NCBI GenBank assembly: GCA_964418745.1
Contig: CAYQMX010000009.1
Coordinates: forward strand, 124,001 to 188,000
Reading direction: 5' to 3'
DNA: 64,000 nt
DNA from: Scleromatobacter sp964418745
Lineage (GTDB): Bacteria; Pseudomonadota; Gammaproteobacteria; Burkholderiales; Burkholderiaceae_C
Part shown: positions 48,522 through 58,356 of the stretch, piece by piece
How the letters are laid out: each line of letters begins with the position of its first letter
Numbering within the stretch: the stretch's first letter is position 1
Position numbers and translations under genes: made by a program
The notes under the pieces: model-generated
Seen by the model: only the letters and a program-made list of their open reading frames with translations
Told to the model about the DNA's origin: nothing
Databases searched by the model: none

Positions 48522-49061
48522 ATGAACCCGTCCGCCACCCGCTACTCCGGCACCGCCATCGCCCTGCACTGGCTGATGGCGCTGGCCATCGTCGGCAACT
48601 TCTGCGTGGGCCTGTACATGGCCGACCTGCCGATGTCGATGACGCGGCTGAAGCTCTACAACTATCACAAGTGGGCCGGCGCGACGATCCTCGCGCTGGC
48701 CGCGCTGCGCCTGCTGTGGCGCCTGGTGCACCGGCCGCCGGCCGAGCTGCCGGCGCCGAAGTGGCAGCACGCGGCCGCGTCGCTCACGCACTGGGGCCTG
48801 TACGCGCTGTTCTTCGCCGTGCCGCTGGTGGGCTGGGCCTACAGCTCGGCGGCGGGCTTTCCCATCGTCGTGTTCGGCGTGCTGCCGCTGCCCGACTTCG
48901 TCGCCAAGGATCACGCGCTGGCCGAGGCGATCAAGCCCTGGCACGGCGACCTGGCGTGGGTGCTGTTCGCGCTGGTCGTCCTGCACGTGGCGGCCGTCGG
49001 CAAGCACATGATCATCGACCGCGACGGCCTCGTCCGCCGCATGATGCCCGGCCGCGGCTGA
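48522..49061 (+). CDS. Cytochrome b561
   Basis: A 179-residue inner-membrane dihaem b cytochrome with four helices. Haem-ligand histidines are visible in ALHWLMALAIVGN, YNYHKWAGATILAL, THWGLYALFFAVP and LHVAAVGKHMII. The ATG at 48522 removes a basic, non-hydrophobic leader that an upstream start would add. It is followed after 24 bases by two YceI genes, a common trio in Betaproteobacteria, where it is thought to handle electrons from quinone and support YceI lipid-binding proteins. Confidence 0.9.
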   Translation: MNPSATRYSGTAIALHWLMALAIVGNFCVGLYMADLPMSMTRLKLYNYHKWAGATILALAALRLLWRLVHRPPAELPAPKWQHAAASLTHWGLYALFFAVPLVGWAYSSAAGFPIVVFGVLPLPDFVAKDHALAEAIKPWHGDLAWVLFALVVLHVAAVGKHMIIDRDGLVRRMMPGRG

Positions 49062-49085
49062 GCCCTCCACAGGACAGGAATCACC

Positions 49086-49652
49086 ATGAAGACCCTTCGC
49101 AACGCACTCGTTCTCGCCGCCGCGCTCGGCGCCGGCGGAGCCGCCTTCGCCCAGGCCAAGGTCGTGCCGGCGCAGAGCCAGATCGGCTTCTCGATCAAGG
49201 AGATGGGCGTCGGCGTCGACGGCAAGTTCAGCCGCTGGACGGCCGACATCGCGTTCGATCCGAAGAAGCCCGAAGCCGGCAAGGTGGCCTTCACCATCGC
49301 CACCGGCAGCGCCACGTTCGGCGCGCCCGAGACGGACGCCGAGGTGCCCAAGCCCGAATGGTTCAACGTGGCCAAGTTCCCCAACGCCACGTTCGCGTCG
49401 ACGACCATCAAGCCCAAGGGCGGCGGCAAGTTCGACGTCGCCGGCAAGCTCACGGTCAAGGGCACCACGCGCGACATCGTCGTGCCGATCGCGCTGACCC
49501 AGGCCGGCCCGGCCACCACCGCCACCGGCGCGTTCACGCTCAAGCGCAACGACTACAAGATCGGCGAAGGCGAGTGGACCGACACCTCGCAGCTGGCCGA
49601 CGACGTGCAGGTCAAGTTCAAGATCGCGCTGACCGGCGTCGCGCCGCTCTGA
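49086..49652 (+). CDS. yceI: YceI family periplasmic lipid-binding protein, first copy
   Basis: A 188-residue secreted lipocalin-like protein that binds isoprenoid or quinone-like lipids in characterised members. The signal peptide ends at AAFAQA, and the mature barrel shows SQIGFSIKEMGVGVDGKFSRW, PEWFNVAKFPNATF and GKLTVKGTTRDIVVPI, all YceI hallmarks. A ribosome site (ACAGGA) precedes the ATG. It follows the cytochrome b561 gene. Confidence 0.92.
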   Translation: MKTLRNALVLAAALGAGGAAFAQAKVVPAQSQIGFSIKEMGVGVDGKFSRWTADIAFDPKKPEAGKVAFTIATGSATFGAPETDAEVPKPEWFNVAKFPNATFASTTIKPKGGGKFDVAGKLTVKGTTRDIVVPIALTQAGPATTATGAFTLKRNDYKIGEGEWTDTSQLADDVQVKFKIALTGVAPL

Positions 49653-49753
49653 CCCGTTCCTTTTTCCAAGCCCCTCGCGGGGCGGCAGCCGGTGGTGCGG
49701 GACAGCACCGGAACGCTTTCCTTTTCCCTTTCCTGACCCGCCGGAGTGTTTCC

Positions 49754-50329
49754 ATGACCAAGTTCTCCCTGCTGGCCGTCGCGGCCGCCCTCGGCTTCGC
49801 CGCCGCCGCCCACGCCGAATCGGCCACCTACGCCATCGAGCCGAGCCACACCTTTGCCACCTTCGAGATCGGCCACTTCGGCACCTCGACCAACCGCGGC
49901 CGCTTCAACAAGACCAGCGGCACCGTGACGCTGGACAAGGTCGCCAAGACGGGCGCGCTCGACGTCACCGTCGACACCACCTCCCTGGACACCGGCACCG
50001 CCGCGTTCACCAAGCACATCTCCAGCGACGAGATCCTCAACGTGGCCGCCTTCCCGACGGCCCACCTCGTCGCCACGAAGTTCGTCTTCAACGGTGACAA
50101 GGTCGCCGAGATCGACGGCACGCTGACGCTGCTGGGCAAGACCAACCCGGTCGTGCTCAAGGCGCAGAACTACAACTGCTACCAGAGCCCGATGATCAAG
50201 CGCGAAGTCTGCGGCGGCGACTTCGACGCGACCATCGTGCGCAGCCAGTACGGCGTGTCGTACGGCCTGAACTACGGCTTCCCCGACAACGTCCACCTGG
50301 TGATCCAGGTCGAAGCCGTCAAGCAATAG
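49754..50329 (+). CDS. yceI: YceI family periplasmic lipid-binding protein, second copy
   Basis: A 191-residue paralogue with signal peptide ending at AAHA. Typical motifs are YAIEPSHTFATFEIGHFGTSTNRGRF, FTKHISSDEILNVAAFPTAHL and GTLTLLGKTNPVVLKAQNYNCYQSPMIKREVCGGDF, the last with a Cys pair that the first copy lacks. It differs strongly from the first copy, closer to classical YceI. A decayed third copy appears immediately downstream. Lipid ligand unknown. Confidence 0.92.
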   Translation: MTKFSLLAVAAALGFAAAAHAESATYAIEPSHTFATFEIGHFGTSTNRGRFNKTSGTVTLDKVAKTGALDVTVDTTSLDTGTAAFTKHISSDEILNVAAFPTAHLVATKFVFNGDKVAEIDGTLTLLGKTNPVVLKAQNYNCYQSPMIKREVCGGDFDATIVRSQYGVSYGLNYGFPDNVHLVIQVEAVKQ

Positions 50330-50506
50330 GAAGAAGCGCTGCGCCGCCGTCCTGGCGGCGCTTGCCCTCGCCTGCGCCAGCCCGGGTCCCGCACCCGCGC
50401 TGGCGCAGTCCGTTGCGGGACCGGTCAAGGGCGGGCTGGGCCCGGACCGCTCCGTCGTCGGCGACGGCGTGCACCTGTCATCCAGGTCGAGGCGATCGCG
50501 CCCTGA
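50330..50506 (+). pseudogene. Remnant of a third YceI gene
   Basis: Directly after the second yceI stop, the DNA encodes a signal-peptide-like start (KKRCAAVLAALALACAS and PALAQ) without a start codon, about 30 residues without known pattern, and then, after one missing base, an ending that matches the YceI C-terminus: HL-IQVEAIAP and stop at 50504-50506, compared with HLVIQVEAVKQ in the intact neighbour. The barrel core is deleted. A hairpin GCGCCGCC/GGCGGCGC at 50341-50361 overlaps the start and may act as terminator for the intact gene. Confidence 0.55.
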
Positions 50507-50581
50507 CGCGAGGATGCAACGCGGCTGCCCGATAATCCGGGTTGCGCCGCCCCGGCGGCAAGGAAACACGAAAGTTGGGCT

Positions 50582-51702
<1,121 letters not shown>

Positions 51703-51706
<4 letters not shown>

Positions 51707-52155
51707 ACGCCGTGCTGGGCGGCTCGGAAGCCGGGGTCGCCGCCGCGGGCGTGGCCTATGTCGGGTTCTGGCGGCGCGCCGTCGCGGCCGCCATCGACCT
51801 CGGCCTGCTGCTGTTCGTCGTCATCCCGCTCGTGGTCTCGGCCATCGGCCTGGGCTGGACGATGACCCAGGGCCTCGCGGCGCTGGTCGTCGACTGGGTT
51901 CCGCTCGGCGCCGCGATGATCGCGTTCTGGAAGCTCAAGGGCGCGACGCCGGGCAAGATGGCGATCTCCGCGGTGGTGGTCGACGCCCACACGCATGCGC
52001 CCGTCGACTTCTGGCAGGCGCTCACGCGCTACGTCGGCTATTTCATCTCGGCCATCCCGCTGCTGGCGGGCTTCGCGTGGATCGCGGTCGACGCCCGCAA
52101 GCAGGGCTGGCATGACAAGATGGCGCGCACGGTGGTGATCCACCGCCCGCGCTGA
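51703..52155 (+). CDS. RDD family membrane protein
   Basis: A 150-residue protein with three predicted membrane helices. The RDD core is seen as VGFWRRAVAAAIDLGLLLF (Arg/Asp in helix 1), KGATPGKMAISAVVVDAHT between helices, and ARKQGWHDKMARTVVI at the end. RDD proteins have unclear function; some act in ion or solute transport. It overlaps the DAHP synthase stop (ATGA) and is probably cotranscribed. Confidence 0.88.
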
Positions 52156-52196
52156 CCCGTCCCCGGCCCGGCGCGGCGGCCTACAGGAGCGACGCG

Positions 52197-52598
52197 ATGC
52201 AGCGAGTCACGGGAATCGGAGGCGTCTTCTTCAAGGCGCGCGACGCCGAAGGCCTGCGGGCCTGGTACCGGCGCCACCTGGGGCTGGACATCCAGGACTG
52301 GGGCGGACTCGCCTTCCCGCCCGCGCCGACGCTGCCCGCCGGCGCCCGGTCGCCGCTGGGCTCGCATACCACCTGGTGCATCTTCCCGGCCGACAGCGAC
52401 TACTTCGGCGGCACGCGCGGCGCGCCCTTCATGGTCAACTACCGCGTCGCCGACCTCGACCGCCTGCTGGCGCTGCTGCGGCGCGAGGGCTGCGCCGTCG
52501 ACGACAAGACCGAGGTCTCGGAATACGGCAAGTTCGGCTGGGTCACCGACCCCGAGGGCAACCGCGTCGAGCTCTGGCAGCCGCCGGCGCCGGGCTGA
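52197..52598 (+). CDS. VOC-family protein (glyoxalase/bleomycin resistance fold)
   Basis: A 133-residue metal-binding fold protein. The pattern GIGGVFFKARDAEGLRAWYRRHLGL and the C-terminal WVTDPEGNRVELWQPP are typical of VOC proteins; the terminal Glu of ELW is a common metal ligand. A good ribosome site (AGGAG) lies eight bases before the ATG. The substrate is unknown. Lactoylglutathione lyase, dioxygenase and resistance roles are all possible. Confidence 0.87.
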   Translation: MQRVTGIGGVFFKARDAEGLRAWYRRHLGLDIQDWGGLAFPPAPTLPAGARSPLGSHTTWCIFPADSDYFGGTRGAPFMVNYRVADLDRLLALLRREGCAVDDKTEVSEYGKFGWVTDPEGNRVELWQPPAPG

Positions 52599-52604
52599 CC
52601 GGTC

Positions 52605-53807
52605 TCAGACGCGCTCGACCACCAGCGCGATGCCCTGGCCCACGCCGATGCACATGGTGCACAGCGCGTAGCGCCCGCCGGTGGCGTGCAGCTGGTTGAC
52701 GGCCGTCGTCACCAGGCGCGCGCCGCTGGCGCCCAGCGGATGGCCCAGCGCGATCGCGCCGCCGTTGGGATTCACGCGCGGGTCGTCGTCGGCCACGCCC
52801 AGCTGGCGCAGTACCGCCAGGCCCTGCGCGGCGAAGGCCTCGTTCAGCTCGATGACGTCCATCTGCGAGATCGTCAGTCCGAGCCGGGCCAGCAGCTTCT
52901 TCGAGGCCGGCGCCGGGCCGATGCCCATCACCCGCGGCGCGACGCCGGCCACGGCCATGCCCAGCACGCGGGCGCGCGGCGTCAGGCCGTGCGTCTTCGC
53001 GGCGCTGGCGCTGGCCAGCAGCAGGGCGCAGGCGCCGTCGTTGACGCCGGAGGCGTTGCCCGCGGTGATCGTGCCGTTCGGGCGCACGATGGGCTTCAGC
53101 CGGCCCAGCGCCTCCAGCGAGGTCTCGCGCGGGTGCTCGTCGCGGGCGACGACCAGGGCCTCGCCCTTCTTCTGCGGTACGGTCACCGGCGCGATCTCGG
53201 CGTCGAAGAAGCCGCGCTGCTGGGCCGCGACGGCGCGCTGCTGCGAGCGCAGCGCCAGCGCGTCCTGGTCGGCGCGGGTCACGCCGAAGTCGTCGGCGAC
53301 GTTCTCGGCGGTCTCGGGCATGGAGTCGACGCCGTACTGTGCCTTCATCGCCGGGTTGACGAAACGCCAGCCGATCGTGGTGTCGTAGAGCGCGTTCTCG
53401 CGCGCGAACGCCGACGTGGCCTTGGGCATCACGAACGGGGCGCGACTCATGCTCTCCACGCCGCCGGCCAGCAGCAGGCCGGCCTCGCCGGCACGGATCG
53501 CCTGGGCGGCGCTGCCCACGGCGTTCAGGCCCGAGCCGCACAGGCGGTTCAAGGTCACGCCCGGCACGTCCACCGGCAGGCCGGCCAGCAGTGCGCTCAT
53601 GCGGGCGACGTTGCGGTTGTCCTCGCCAGCCTGGTTGGCGCAGCCGTAGAGCACGTCGTCGATCGCCGCCGGGTCGAGCCCGGCGTGGCGGGCGAGCAGC
53701 GCGCGGATCGGGATCGCGCCCAGGTCGTCGGCCCGCACCGCGGACAGGGCACCGCCGTAGCGGCCGAAGGGCGTGCGCAGGGCATCGCAGATGAAGGCAT
53801 CGGTCAT
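52605..53807 (-). CDS. 3-oxoadipyl-CoA/acetyl-CoA thiolase (PcaF/PaaJ-like)
   Basis: A thiolase of 400 residues, the normal PcaF length. The nucleophilic Cys90 is in LNRLCGSGLNAVGSA, the catalytic His in NPNGGAIALGHPLGASGAR, and the second Cys in LCTMCIGVGQGIA. The N-terminus AFICDALRTPFGRYGGALS and YGCANQAGEDNRNVARM are characteristic of beta-ketoadipyl-CoA thiolases that finish aromatic (protocatechuate or phenylacetate) degradation. No other pca or paa genes are nearby, so a general beta-oxidation role remains possible. The ATG at 53807 gives the canonical start. Confidence 0.88.
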   Translation of the reverse strand: MTDAFICDALRTPFGRYGGALSAVRADDLGAIPIRALLARHAGLDPAAIDDVLYGCANQAGEDNRNVARMSALLAGLPVDVPGVTLNRLCGSGLNAVGSAAQAIRAGEAGLLLAGGVESMSRAPFVMPKATSAFARENALYDTTIGWRFVNPAMKAQYGVDSMPETAENVADDFGVTRADQDALALRSQQRAVAAQQRGFFDAEIAPVTVPQKKGEALVVARDEHPRETSLEALGRLKPIVRPNGTITAGNASGVNDGACALLLASASAAKTHGLTPRARVLGMAVAGVAPRVMGIGPAPASKKLLARLGLTISQMDVIELNEAFAAQGLAVLRQLGVADDDPRVNPNGGAIALGHPLGASGARLVTTAVNQLHATGGRYALCTMCIGVGQGIALVVERV

Positions 53808-54010
53808 GGAGGGTCTCGCAGGGATCTTGAATGTTCGCAGGGAGAACATTTATTCGTCCATGAGTCCCCGCCGCGAGGATTTTGCGCGCTTTCGCTGCGC
53901 CCCCGCCGCCGGCGGGGATGCGACCGCTCAAGTCGGGCGACGAAACGGCCGATTCCACCGAGAGAAAGAAACCGGCCGCAAGCGCTGCGGCCGGTACGGG
54001 AAATTTTCGA

Positions 54011-55288
54011 ATGACGACCCCTATCCAAGCGAGCGCCCTGCGCATCGGCATGTTCGTTCACCTGAACGTCGGCTGGATGTCGCACCCGTTCCCGCTGTCG
54101 AGCTTCAAGCTGACCTCGCACGAGCAGATCGAGACGATCCGCTCGCTCGGGTTGGCTCGCCTGACATGGAGCCCGGAGCGCAGCGAGACCGAGCAGCCGG
54201 TCGACGAGGCGCCCGCCGCCGCGGCGACCGACGCCCCGCCGGTCGAGGAAGCGCCGCGGCCGCTGGACGCGCGCCAGCTCGCCAAGCTCGCGCTGCATGC
54301 GCAGATGGAGATCGCCCAGCGCTGCGAGCGCCAGTTCACCGAGGCCTGTCGCGACCTGCGCCGCACCAACGACAAGGTGCTCACCGACCCGGCGCAGGCC
54401 AACGCCGACGCGCAGCAGCTGGCGCGCGCCCTGCTGGACAAGATGCTGGTCGAGGGCGAGCCTTGCCTGCGCGTGCTCGGCGAGATGGCCAGCGACCGCC
54501 ACGCCGCGCATTCGCTCAACGTCACCGTCGTCTCGCTGATGCTGGGTCGCCAGCTGGCGATACCTGCCGCCGTATTGATGGAGCTGGGTGTCGGCGCGCT
54601 GATGCACGACGTCGGCAAGATCTCGCTGCCCGACCGCGTGCGCCTCGCGCGCGAGGACTTCAACTCCGGCGAGGCCGCGTTGTACCGCGACCACGTCGCC
54701 CAGGGCCTGATCCTGGGCCGCCGCATGGGGCTGTCGGCCGACGCGCAGCTGGTCATCGCGCAGCACCACGAGCTCGCCGACGGCAGCGGCTTCCCGAGCG
54801 CGCTGATGCTGCCGCGCATGTCGCTGCCGGCGCGCATCGTGGCGCTGGTCAACCGCTACGACAACCTGTGCAACGCGGCGTCGCCGGCGCAGTCGATCAC
54901 GCCGCACGAGGCCCTGTCGCGCCTGTTCGCGCAGTGCCGCTCGAAGTTCGACGAGACCCTGCTTTCGGGCTTCATCAAGATGATGGGCATCTACCCGCCG
55001 GGCTCGGTGGTTCAGCTCAGCGACGAGCGCTTCGCGATGGTGATGACCGTCAACGCCGCGCACCCGCTCAAGCCGCGCGTGCTGGTCTACGACCCGGCCG
55101 TGCCGCTCGCCGACGCGCTGCACCTCGACCTGGAGAAGACGCCGCAGCTGGGCATCCGCCGCAGCCTGAAGCCGGTGCAGTTGCCGGCGCGCGCCGTCGA
55201 CTATCTCAAGCCGCGCCAGCGCATCTCGTACTTCTTCGACGTCGAGAGCACGTCGCAGGAGGATGCGCGGGAAGAGGCGGCGGCATGA
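54011..55288 (+). CDS. HD-GYP-type phosphodiesterase with N-terminal DUF3391-like domain
   Basis: A 425-residue cytoplasmic protein. Residues 1-60 (ALRIGMFVHLNVGWMSHPFPLSSF) match the DUF3391 domain often found before HD-GYP. An Ala/Pro-rich linker and a helical segment follow. The HD domain has RHAAHSLNV, HD at His199-Asp200 (ALMHDVGK), and the GYP-region motif HHELADGSGFP (252-262), where Tyr is replaced by Phe. Metal-binding residues are kept, so hydrolysis of cyclic di-GMP is plausible. The gene overlaps the GGDEF-EAL gene by four bases, implying functional linkage. Confidence 0.86.
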   Translation: MTTPIQASALRIGMFVHLNVGWMSHPFPLSSFKLTSHEQIETIRSLGLARLTWSPERSETEQPVDEAPAAAATDAPPVEEAPRPLDARQLAKLALHAQMEIAQRCERQFTEACRDLRRTNDKVLTDPAQANADAQQLARALLDKMLVEGEPCLRVLGEMASDRHAAHSLNVTVVSLMLGRQLAIPAAVLMELGVGALMHDVGKISLPDRVRLAREDFNSGEAALYRDHVAQGLILGRRMGLSADAQLVIAQHHELADGSGFPSALMLPRMSLPARIVALVNRYDNLCNAASPAQSITPHEALSRLFAQCRSKFDETLLSGFIKMMGIYPPGSVVQLSDERFAMVMTVNAAHPLKPRVLVYDPAVPLADALHLDLEKTPQLGIRRSLKPVQLPARAVDYLKPRQRISYFFDVESTSQEDAREEAAA

Positions 55289-57348
55289 CCTCCGCGCTGC
55301 CGCTCCTGTCGCAGGCCGCGGCGAAGGAGTCGTTGTCCGGGCTGCTCGCGGGGCTCGCCGCCCTGGGCCATGCCGCGTGGATCGTCGATGCCGCGCACGG
55401 CCACATCCTGGCCGCCAACGCCGAGGCCGAGGAGCTGCTGGAGCGCAAGGACCTCGAGGGCCTGGACGCCGACGACGCGATCGCCGACCTCGAGGACATG
55501 GCCTACTGGGACGGTGTGCGCTGCGGGGTCGTCGGCGTGCTCGAGAGCGACGCCGAGCTGCACCTGCCCAGCGGGCGCGCCTGCGCCGTCTCGCGCCGGA
55601 TCGCGCCCGTCTGGCTGGCCGACGGCACGCCGCTGTTCCTGGTCCAGGTGCGCGACCGCAGCCGCGAGCACCGGGTCGAGGTGGAGCGCGAGACCGCGCT
55701 GGCCGAGCTGCGCGCCACGCTCGAGGCGACGGCCGACGCGATCCTCGTCACCGACCTGACGGGCCGCATCCGCGCCTTCAACCGCCGCTTCGCGCGCATG
55801 TGGTCGCTGCCCGAGCCGGTGCTGCACGCCGGTGACGAGCGCGCCGTGCACGACTGGGTGCGCATGAACGTGATGGACGTCGACGGCTACGACCGCCGGC
55901 TGGAGGACGTCTACGCGCACACGCTGGCCGAGGCGCACGACGAGATCGCCCTGGTCAACGGCGCCCTGATCGAGCGCCACGCGCAGCCGCAGTGGAGCCA
56001 TGGCCGCCCGATCGGCCGCGTATTCTCCTTTCGCGAACGCAACCCGCATCGCGCCGGCGCGCCGCGCGAGCCGGGCAACGACGGCATCGACCAGCTCACC
56101 CACCTGCCCAACCGCACCGGCTTCCTGCTGACGCTGGAGGACGCGCTGCGCTCGGGTCGCCAGAGCGCGGGCTTTGTCGTGCTGTGCGTCGAGTTCAACC
56201 GCGACGCGCTGTTCGGCGAGGGTGGCGACAGCGCCGCCGGCGCGCGCCGGCTGTCCGAGCTCGCCGACCAGGTGCGCGGCGCGATGCGCCAGCCGCACTA
56301 CTGCGCGCGCCTGGGCGGCAGCCGTTTCGGCGTGGTGATCGACTACGCCAGCGAGGCCGCCGCCGAGGCCGCCGCGCGCCGGCTCATCGACTCGCAGGAG
56401 CGCGCCGGTGGCGTGCCGGTGGCCATCGGCATCGGCACCTATCCGGGCGCCGGGCTGTCGGCCGACGAGATCGTGCGCCACGTCGAGATCGCGATGCACC
56501 GCGCCCAGCAGGCCAGCCGTTCGGCGTTCGCGGTGCACAAGTTCGGCTTCGAATCCTGGCAGCGCCGGCGCGACCGCGTCGAGGCCGGCCTGCTGCGTGC
56601 CGCCGAGGAGGGCCGGTTCCGGCTCGCCGCGCAACCGCGCTTCGACGCCCGCAGCGGCCTGGCCGTCGCGCTGGAGGTGAGCCTGCGCTGGCGCGACCGC
56701 GAGCTGGGTGAGGTGGCCGCCAGCCAGTTCATGGGCGTGGCCGCGGAGCGGGGCCTGGTGGGCGCGCTCGACGACTGGGTGCTGGAGCACGGCCTGCTGC
56801 AGCAGCGTCGCTGGCGGGCGGCGGGCCATGCGCTGCGCCTGAACATCAACGTCTCCGACTGGCAGCTGACGCAACCGGGCTATGCCCGCCGCGTGGCCGC
56901 TGCGCTGGAGGCCGCCGGCTGCGCGCCGGCGGACCTCGAGATCGACGTCGGCGAATCCGCGCTCCAGGCCGATCCGGACGCCGCGGTCGCCGCGGTGCGC
57001 GCGCTGGCGCGCCAGGGCATCCGGGTGATGCTCGACGGCTTCGGTGTGGGCACCAGCTCGCTGGCCGCGCTGCAACGCCTGCCGCTGGCCGGCGTGAAAC
57101 TGGACGCGACGCTGGCGCAGGCCTGTGCCGGCAGCGGCGCCGAATCGCGCTGGGTGCCGTCGCTGGTGCAACTCGTGCACGCGATGCAACTGGAGGCGCA
57201 CGCCGTCGGCGCCGACACCGAGAGCCAGTGCGCGGCCCTGGTCGCCGCCGGCTGCGACGGGCTGCAGGGCCGGCGCCTGGGCCTGTGGATGGAAGAGCGC
57301 GCGCTCGAATCCTGGTTCAGCCTGCCGGCAGCGCAGGCCCGCCTCTAG
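55285..57348 (+). CDS. PAS-GGDEF-EAL protein with degenerate catalytic motifs
   Basis: A 687-residue signalling protein with two PAS-like domains (about 20-130 and 140-250), a GGDEF-like domain (270-420) and an EAL-like domain (430-680). The GGDEF motif reads GGSRF (344-348) and the EAL motif EVSLRW (464-469). DDFGTG is replaced by LDGFGVG, and the AEGVE-type motif by AVGADTE. KLD is retained (605-607). Diguanylate cyclase activity is unlikely and phosphodiesterase activity doubtful. The protein may instead bind c-di-GMP or regulate the adjacent HD-GYP enzyme. The start overlaps the HD-GYP stop (ATGA). Confidence 0.88.
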   Translation: MTSALPLLSQAAAKESLSGLLAGLAALGHAAWIVDAAHGHILAANAEAEELLERKDLEGLDADDAIADLEDMAYWDGVRCGVVGVLESDAELHLPSGRACAVSRRIAPVWLADGTPLFLVQVRDRSREHRVEVERETALAELRATLEATADAILVTDLTGRIRAFNRRFARMWSLPEPVLHAGDERAVHDWVRMNVMDVDGYDRRLEDVYAHTLAEAHDEIALVNGALIERHAQPQWSHGRPIGRVFSFRERNPHRAGAPREPGNDGIDQLTHLPNRTGFLLTLEDALRSGRQSAGFVVLCVEFNRDALFGEGGDSAAGARRLSELADQVRGAMRQPHYCARLGGSRFGVVIDYASEAAAEAAARRLIDSQERAGGVPVAIGIGTYPGAGLSADEIVRHVEIAMHRAQQASRSAFAVHKFGFESWQRRRDRVEAGLLRAAEEGRFRLAAQPRFDARSGLAVALEVSLRWRDRELGEVAASQFMGVAAERGLVGALDDWVLEHGLLQQRRWRAAGHALRLNINVSDWQLTQPGYARRVAAALEAAGCAPADLEIDVGESALQADPDAAVAAVRALARQGIRVMLDGFGVGTSSLAALQRLPLAGVKLDATLAQACAGSGAESRWVPSLVQLVHAMQLEAHAVGADTESQCAALVAAGCDGLQGRRLGLWMEERALESWFSLPAAQARL

Positions 57349-57509
57349 GCATCCTGCATCCGGTCCTCGCCGCCCAGGTTGGGCGCGACGTCCTCTTCCG
57401 GATCGAGATCCTCGTCGGCGGGCTCGCCTGCGGGCGCGGCAGGCGCCGGCGCGACGCGCGCGGTGGCGGGCGGCCGGGGCGGCGACGGTGGAGCGGCGGA
57501 TGGGTTCAT
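57345..57509 (-). CDS. Small Pro/Ala-rich acidic protein
   Basis: A 54-residue frame with AAGGATC about six bases before the ATG. The sequence is Pro/Ala-rich at the start (SAAPPSPPRPPATARVAPAP) and acidic at the end (ADEDLDPEEDVAPNLGGED). It looks disordered. It overlaps the end of the convergent GGDEF-EAL gene by four bases. The ribosome site and composition support a real small gene, but no family is known to me. Confidence 0.5.
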   Translation of the reverse strand: MNPSAAPPSPPRPPATARVAPAPAAPAGEPADEDLDPEEDVAPNLGGEDRMQDA

Positions 57510-57686
57510 GGCGATCCTTTCAGCGGCGACGGCGGGCGCACCGCGTGCACGAATCCTCGCACGACCGGGCCGCGCCACGCGTAGGACAGGCACTACAGGC
57601 CATCGGGATACCCGCCGGCATCCGCGGGCGGGCGATCGGCGCATGCTCGGGTCGTCCCCTCGCCATCCCCGAAAGCGTCGTTCCCC

Positions 57687-58160
57687 ATGCCCGTCTCCCG
57701 CGTCCGCCACGTGCAGCCCGAGGCCGCCCCGCGCCTGCATGCGCCCCCCGCGGACCTGCCGGGCCGCACGCTGGACGTCTACGTCGTCGAGGACAACGTC
57801 ATCGTGCTCGAGAGCCTGATCGCGGCGCTGGAGGAACTCGCGCCGGTGCACGTGGTGGGGACCGCGGCGGACGAGAGCGTGGCGGTGGACTGGCTGCGCG
57901 CCGCCGGTCAGCGCTGCGACCTGGTCATCATCGACATCTTCCTGCGTTCGGGCTCGGGCCTGGGCGTGATCGCCGCCGCGCGCCGCGGCCGCCCGGACGC
58001 CGCCCTCGTGGTGCTGAGCAACTACGCGACCGACGAGATGCACGCGCGCTGCCTGGCCAGCGGCGCCGACCGGGTGTTCGACAAGTCGCGCGACATCGAC
58101 CAGCTGGTGGCCTACTGCATCGCGCTGGCCTCGCGCGAACCGGGTGACCTGGCGCATTGA
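57687..58160 (+). CDS. Stand-alone response regulator (CheY-like receiver)
   Basis: A 157-residue protein with a 28-residue disordered N-terminus and a single receiver domain. Acidic pocket residues are in VYVVEDN (Glu35/Asp36), the phosphorylation site is Asp83 in LVIIDIFLRSGSG, and VVLSNYAT and VFDKSRD provide the conserved Ser/Thr and Lys. There is no output domain, so it should act by protein contacts. No histidine kinase gene is adjacent; proximity to the two c-di-GMP-type genes suggests a shared signalling role. Confidence 0.87.
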   Translation: MPVSRVRHVQPEAAPRLHAPPADLPGRTLDVYVVEDNVIVLESLIAALEELAPVHVVGTAADESVAVDWLRAAGQRCDLVIIDIFLRSGSGLGVIAAARRGRPDAALVVLSNYATDEMHARCLASGADRVFDKSRDIDQLVAYCIALASREPGDLAH

Positions 58161-58356
58161 CGACGCGCCCAGCGGCGCGCATGCTGGTTGCCCTGTAGTT
58201 CTCGTCCTACGCCGCAGCCCGGCGCCGCCCGACGCGCAGGCACGCCCGGCCCCTACCGGGCGTTGCCGGTTCGTCGCGCAAACTGAAATCGTCTCTTCCG
58301 AGTCGCGCCGACCCACCCCCGGCCGCGGCGACGAAGCCCCACCTCCAGGAGCCCAC

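Noticed and set aside
53773..57348. A single 1191-codon frame suggesting a giant GGDEF-EAL protein
   Set aside because: Only the part from 55285 has domain sequence; the upstream part is the wrong frame of the HD-GYP gene, which ends with an ATGA overlap at 55285.
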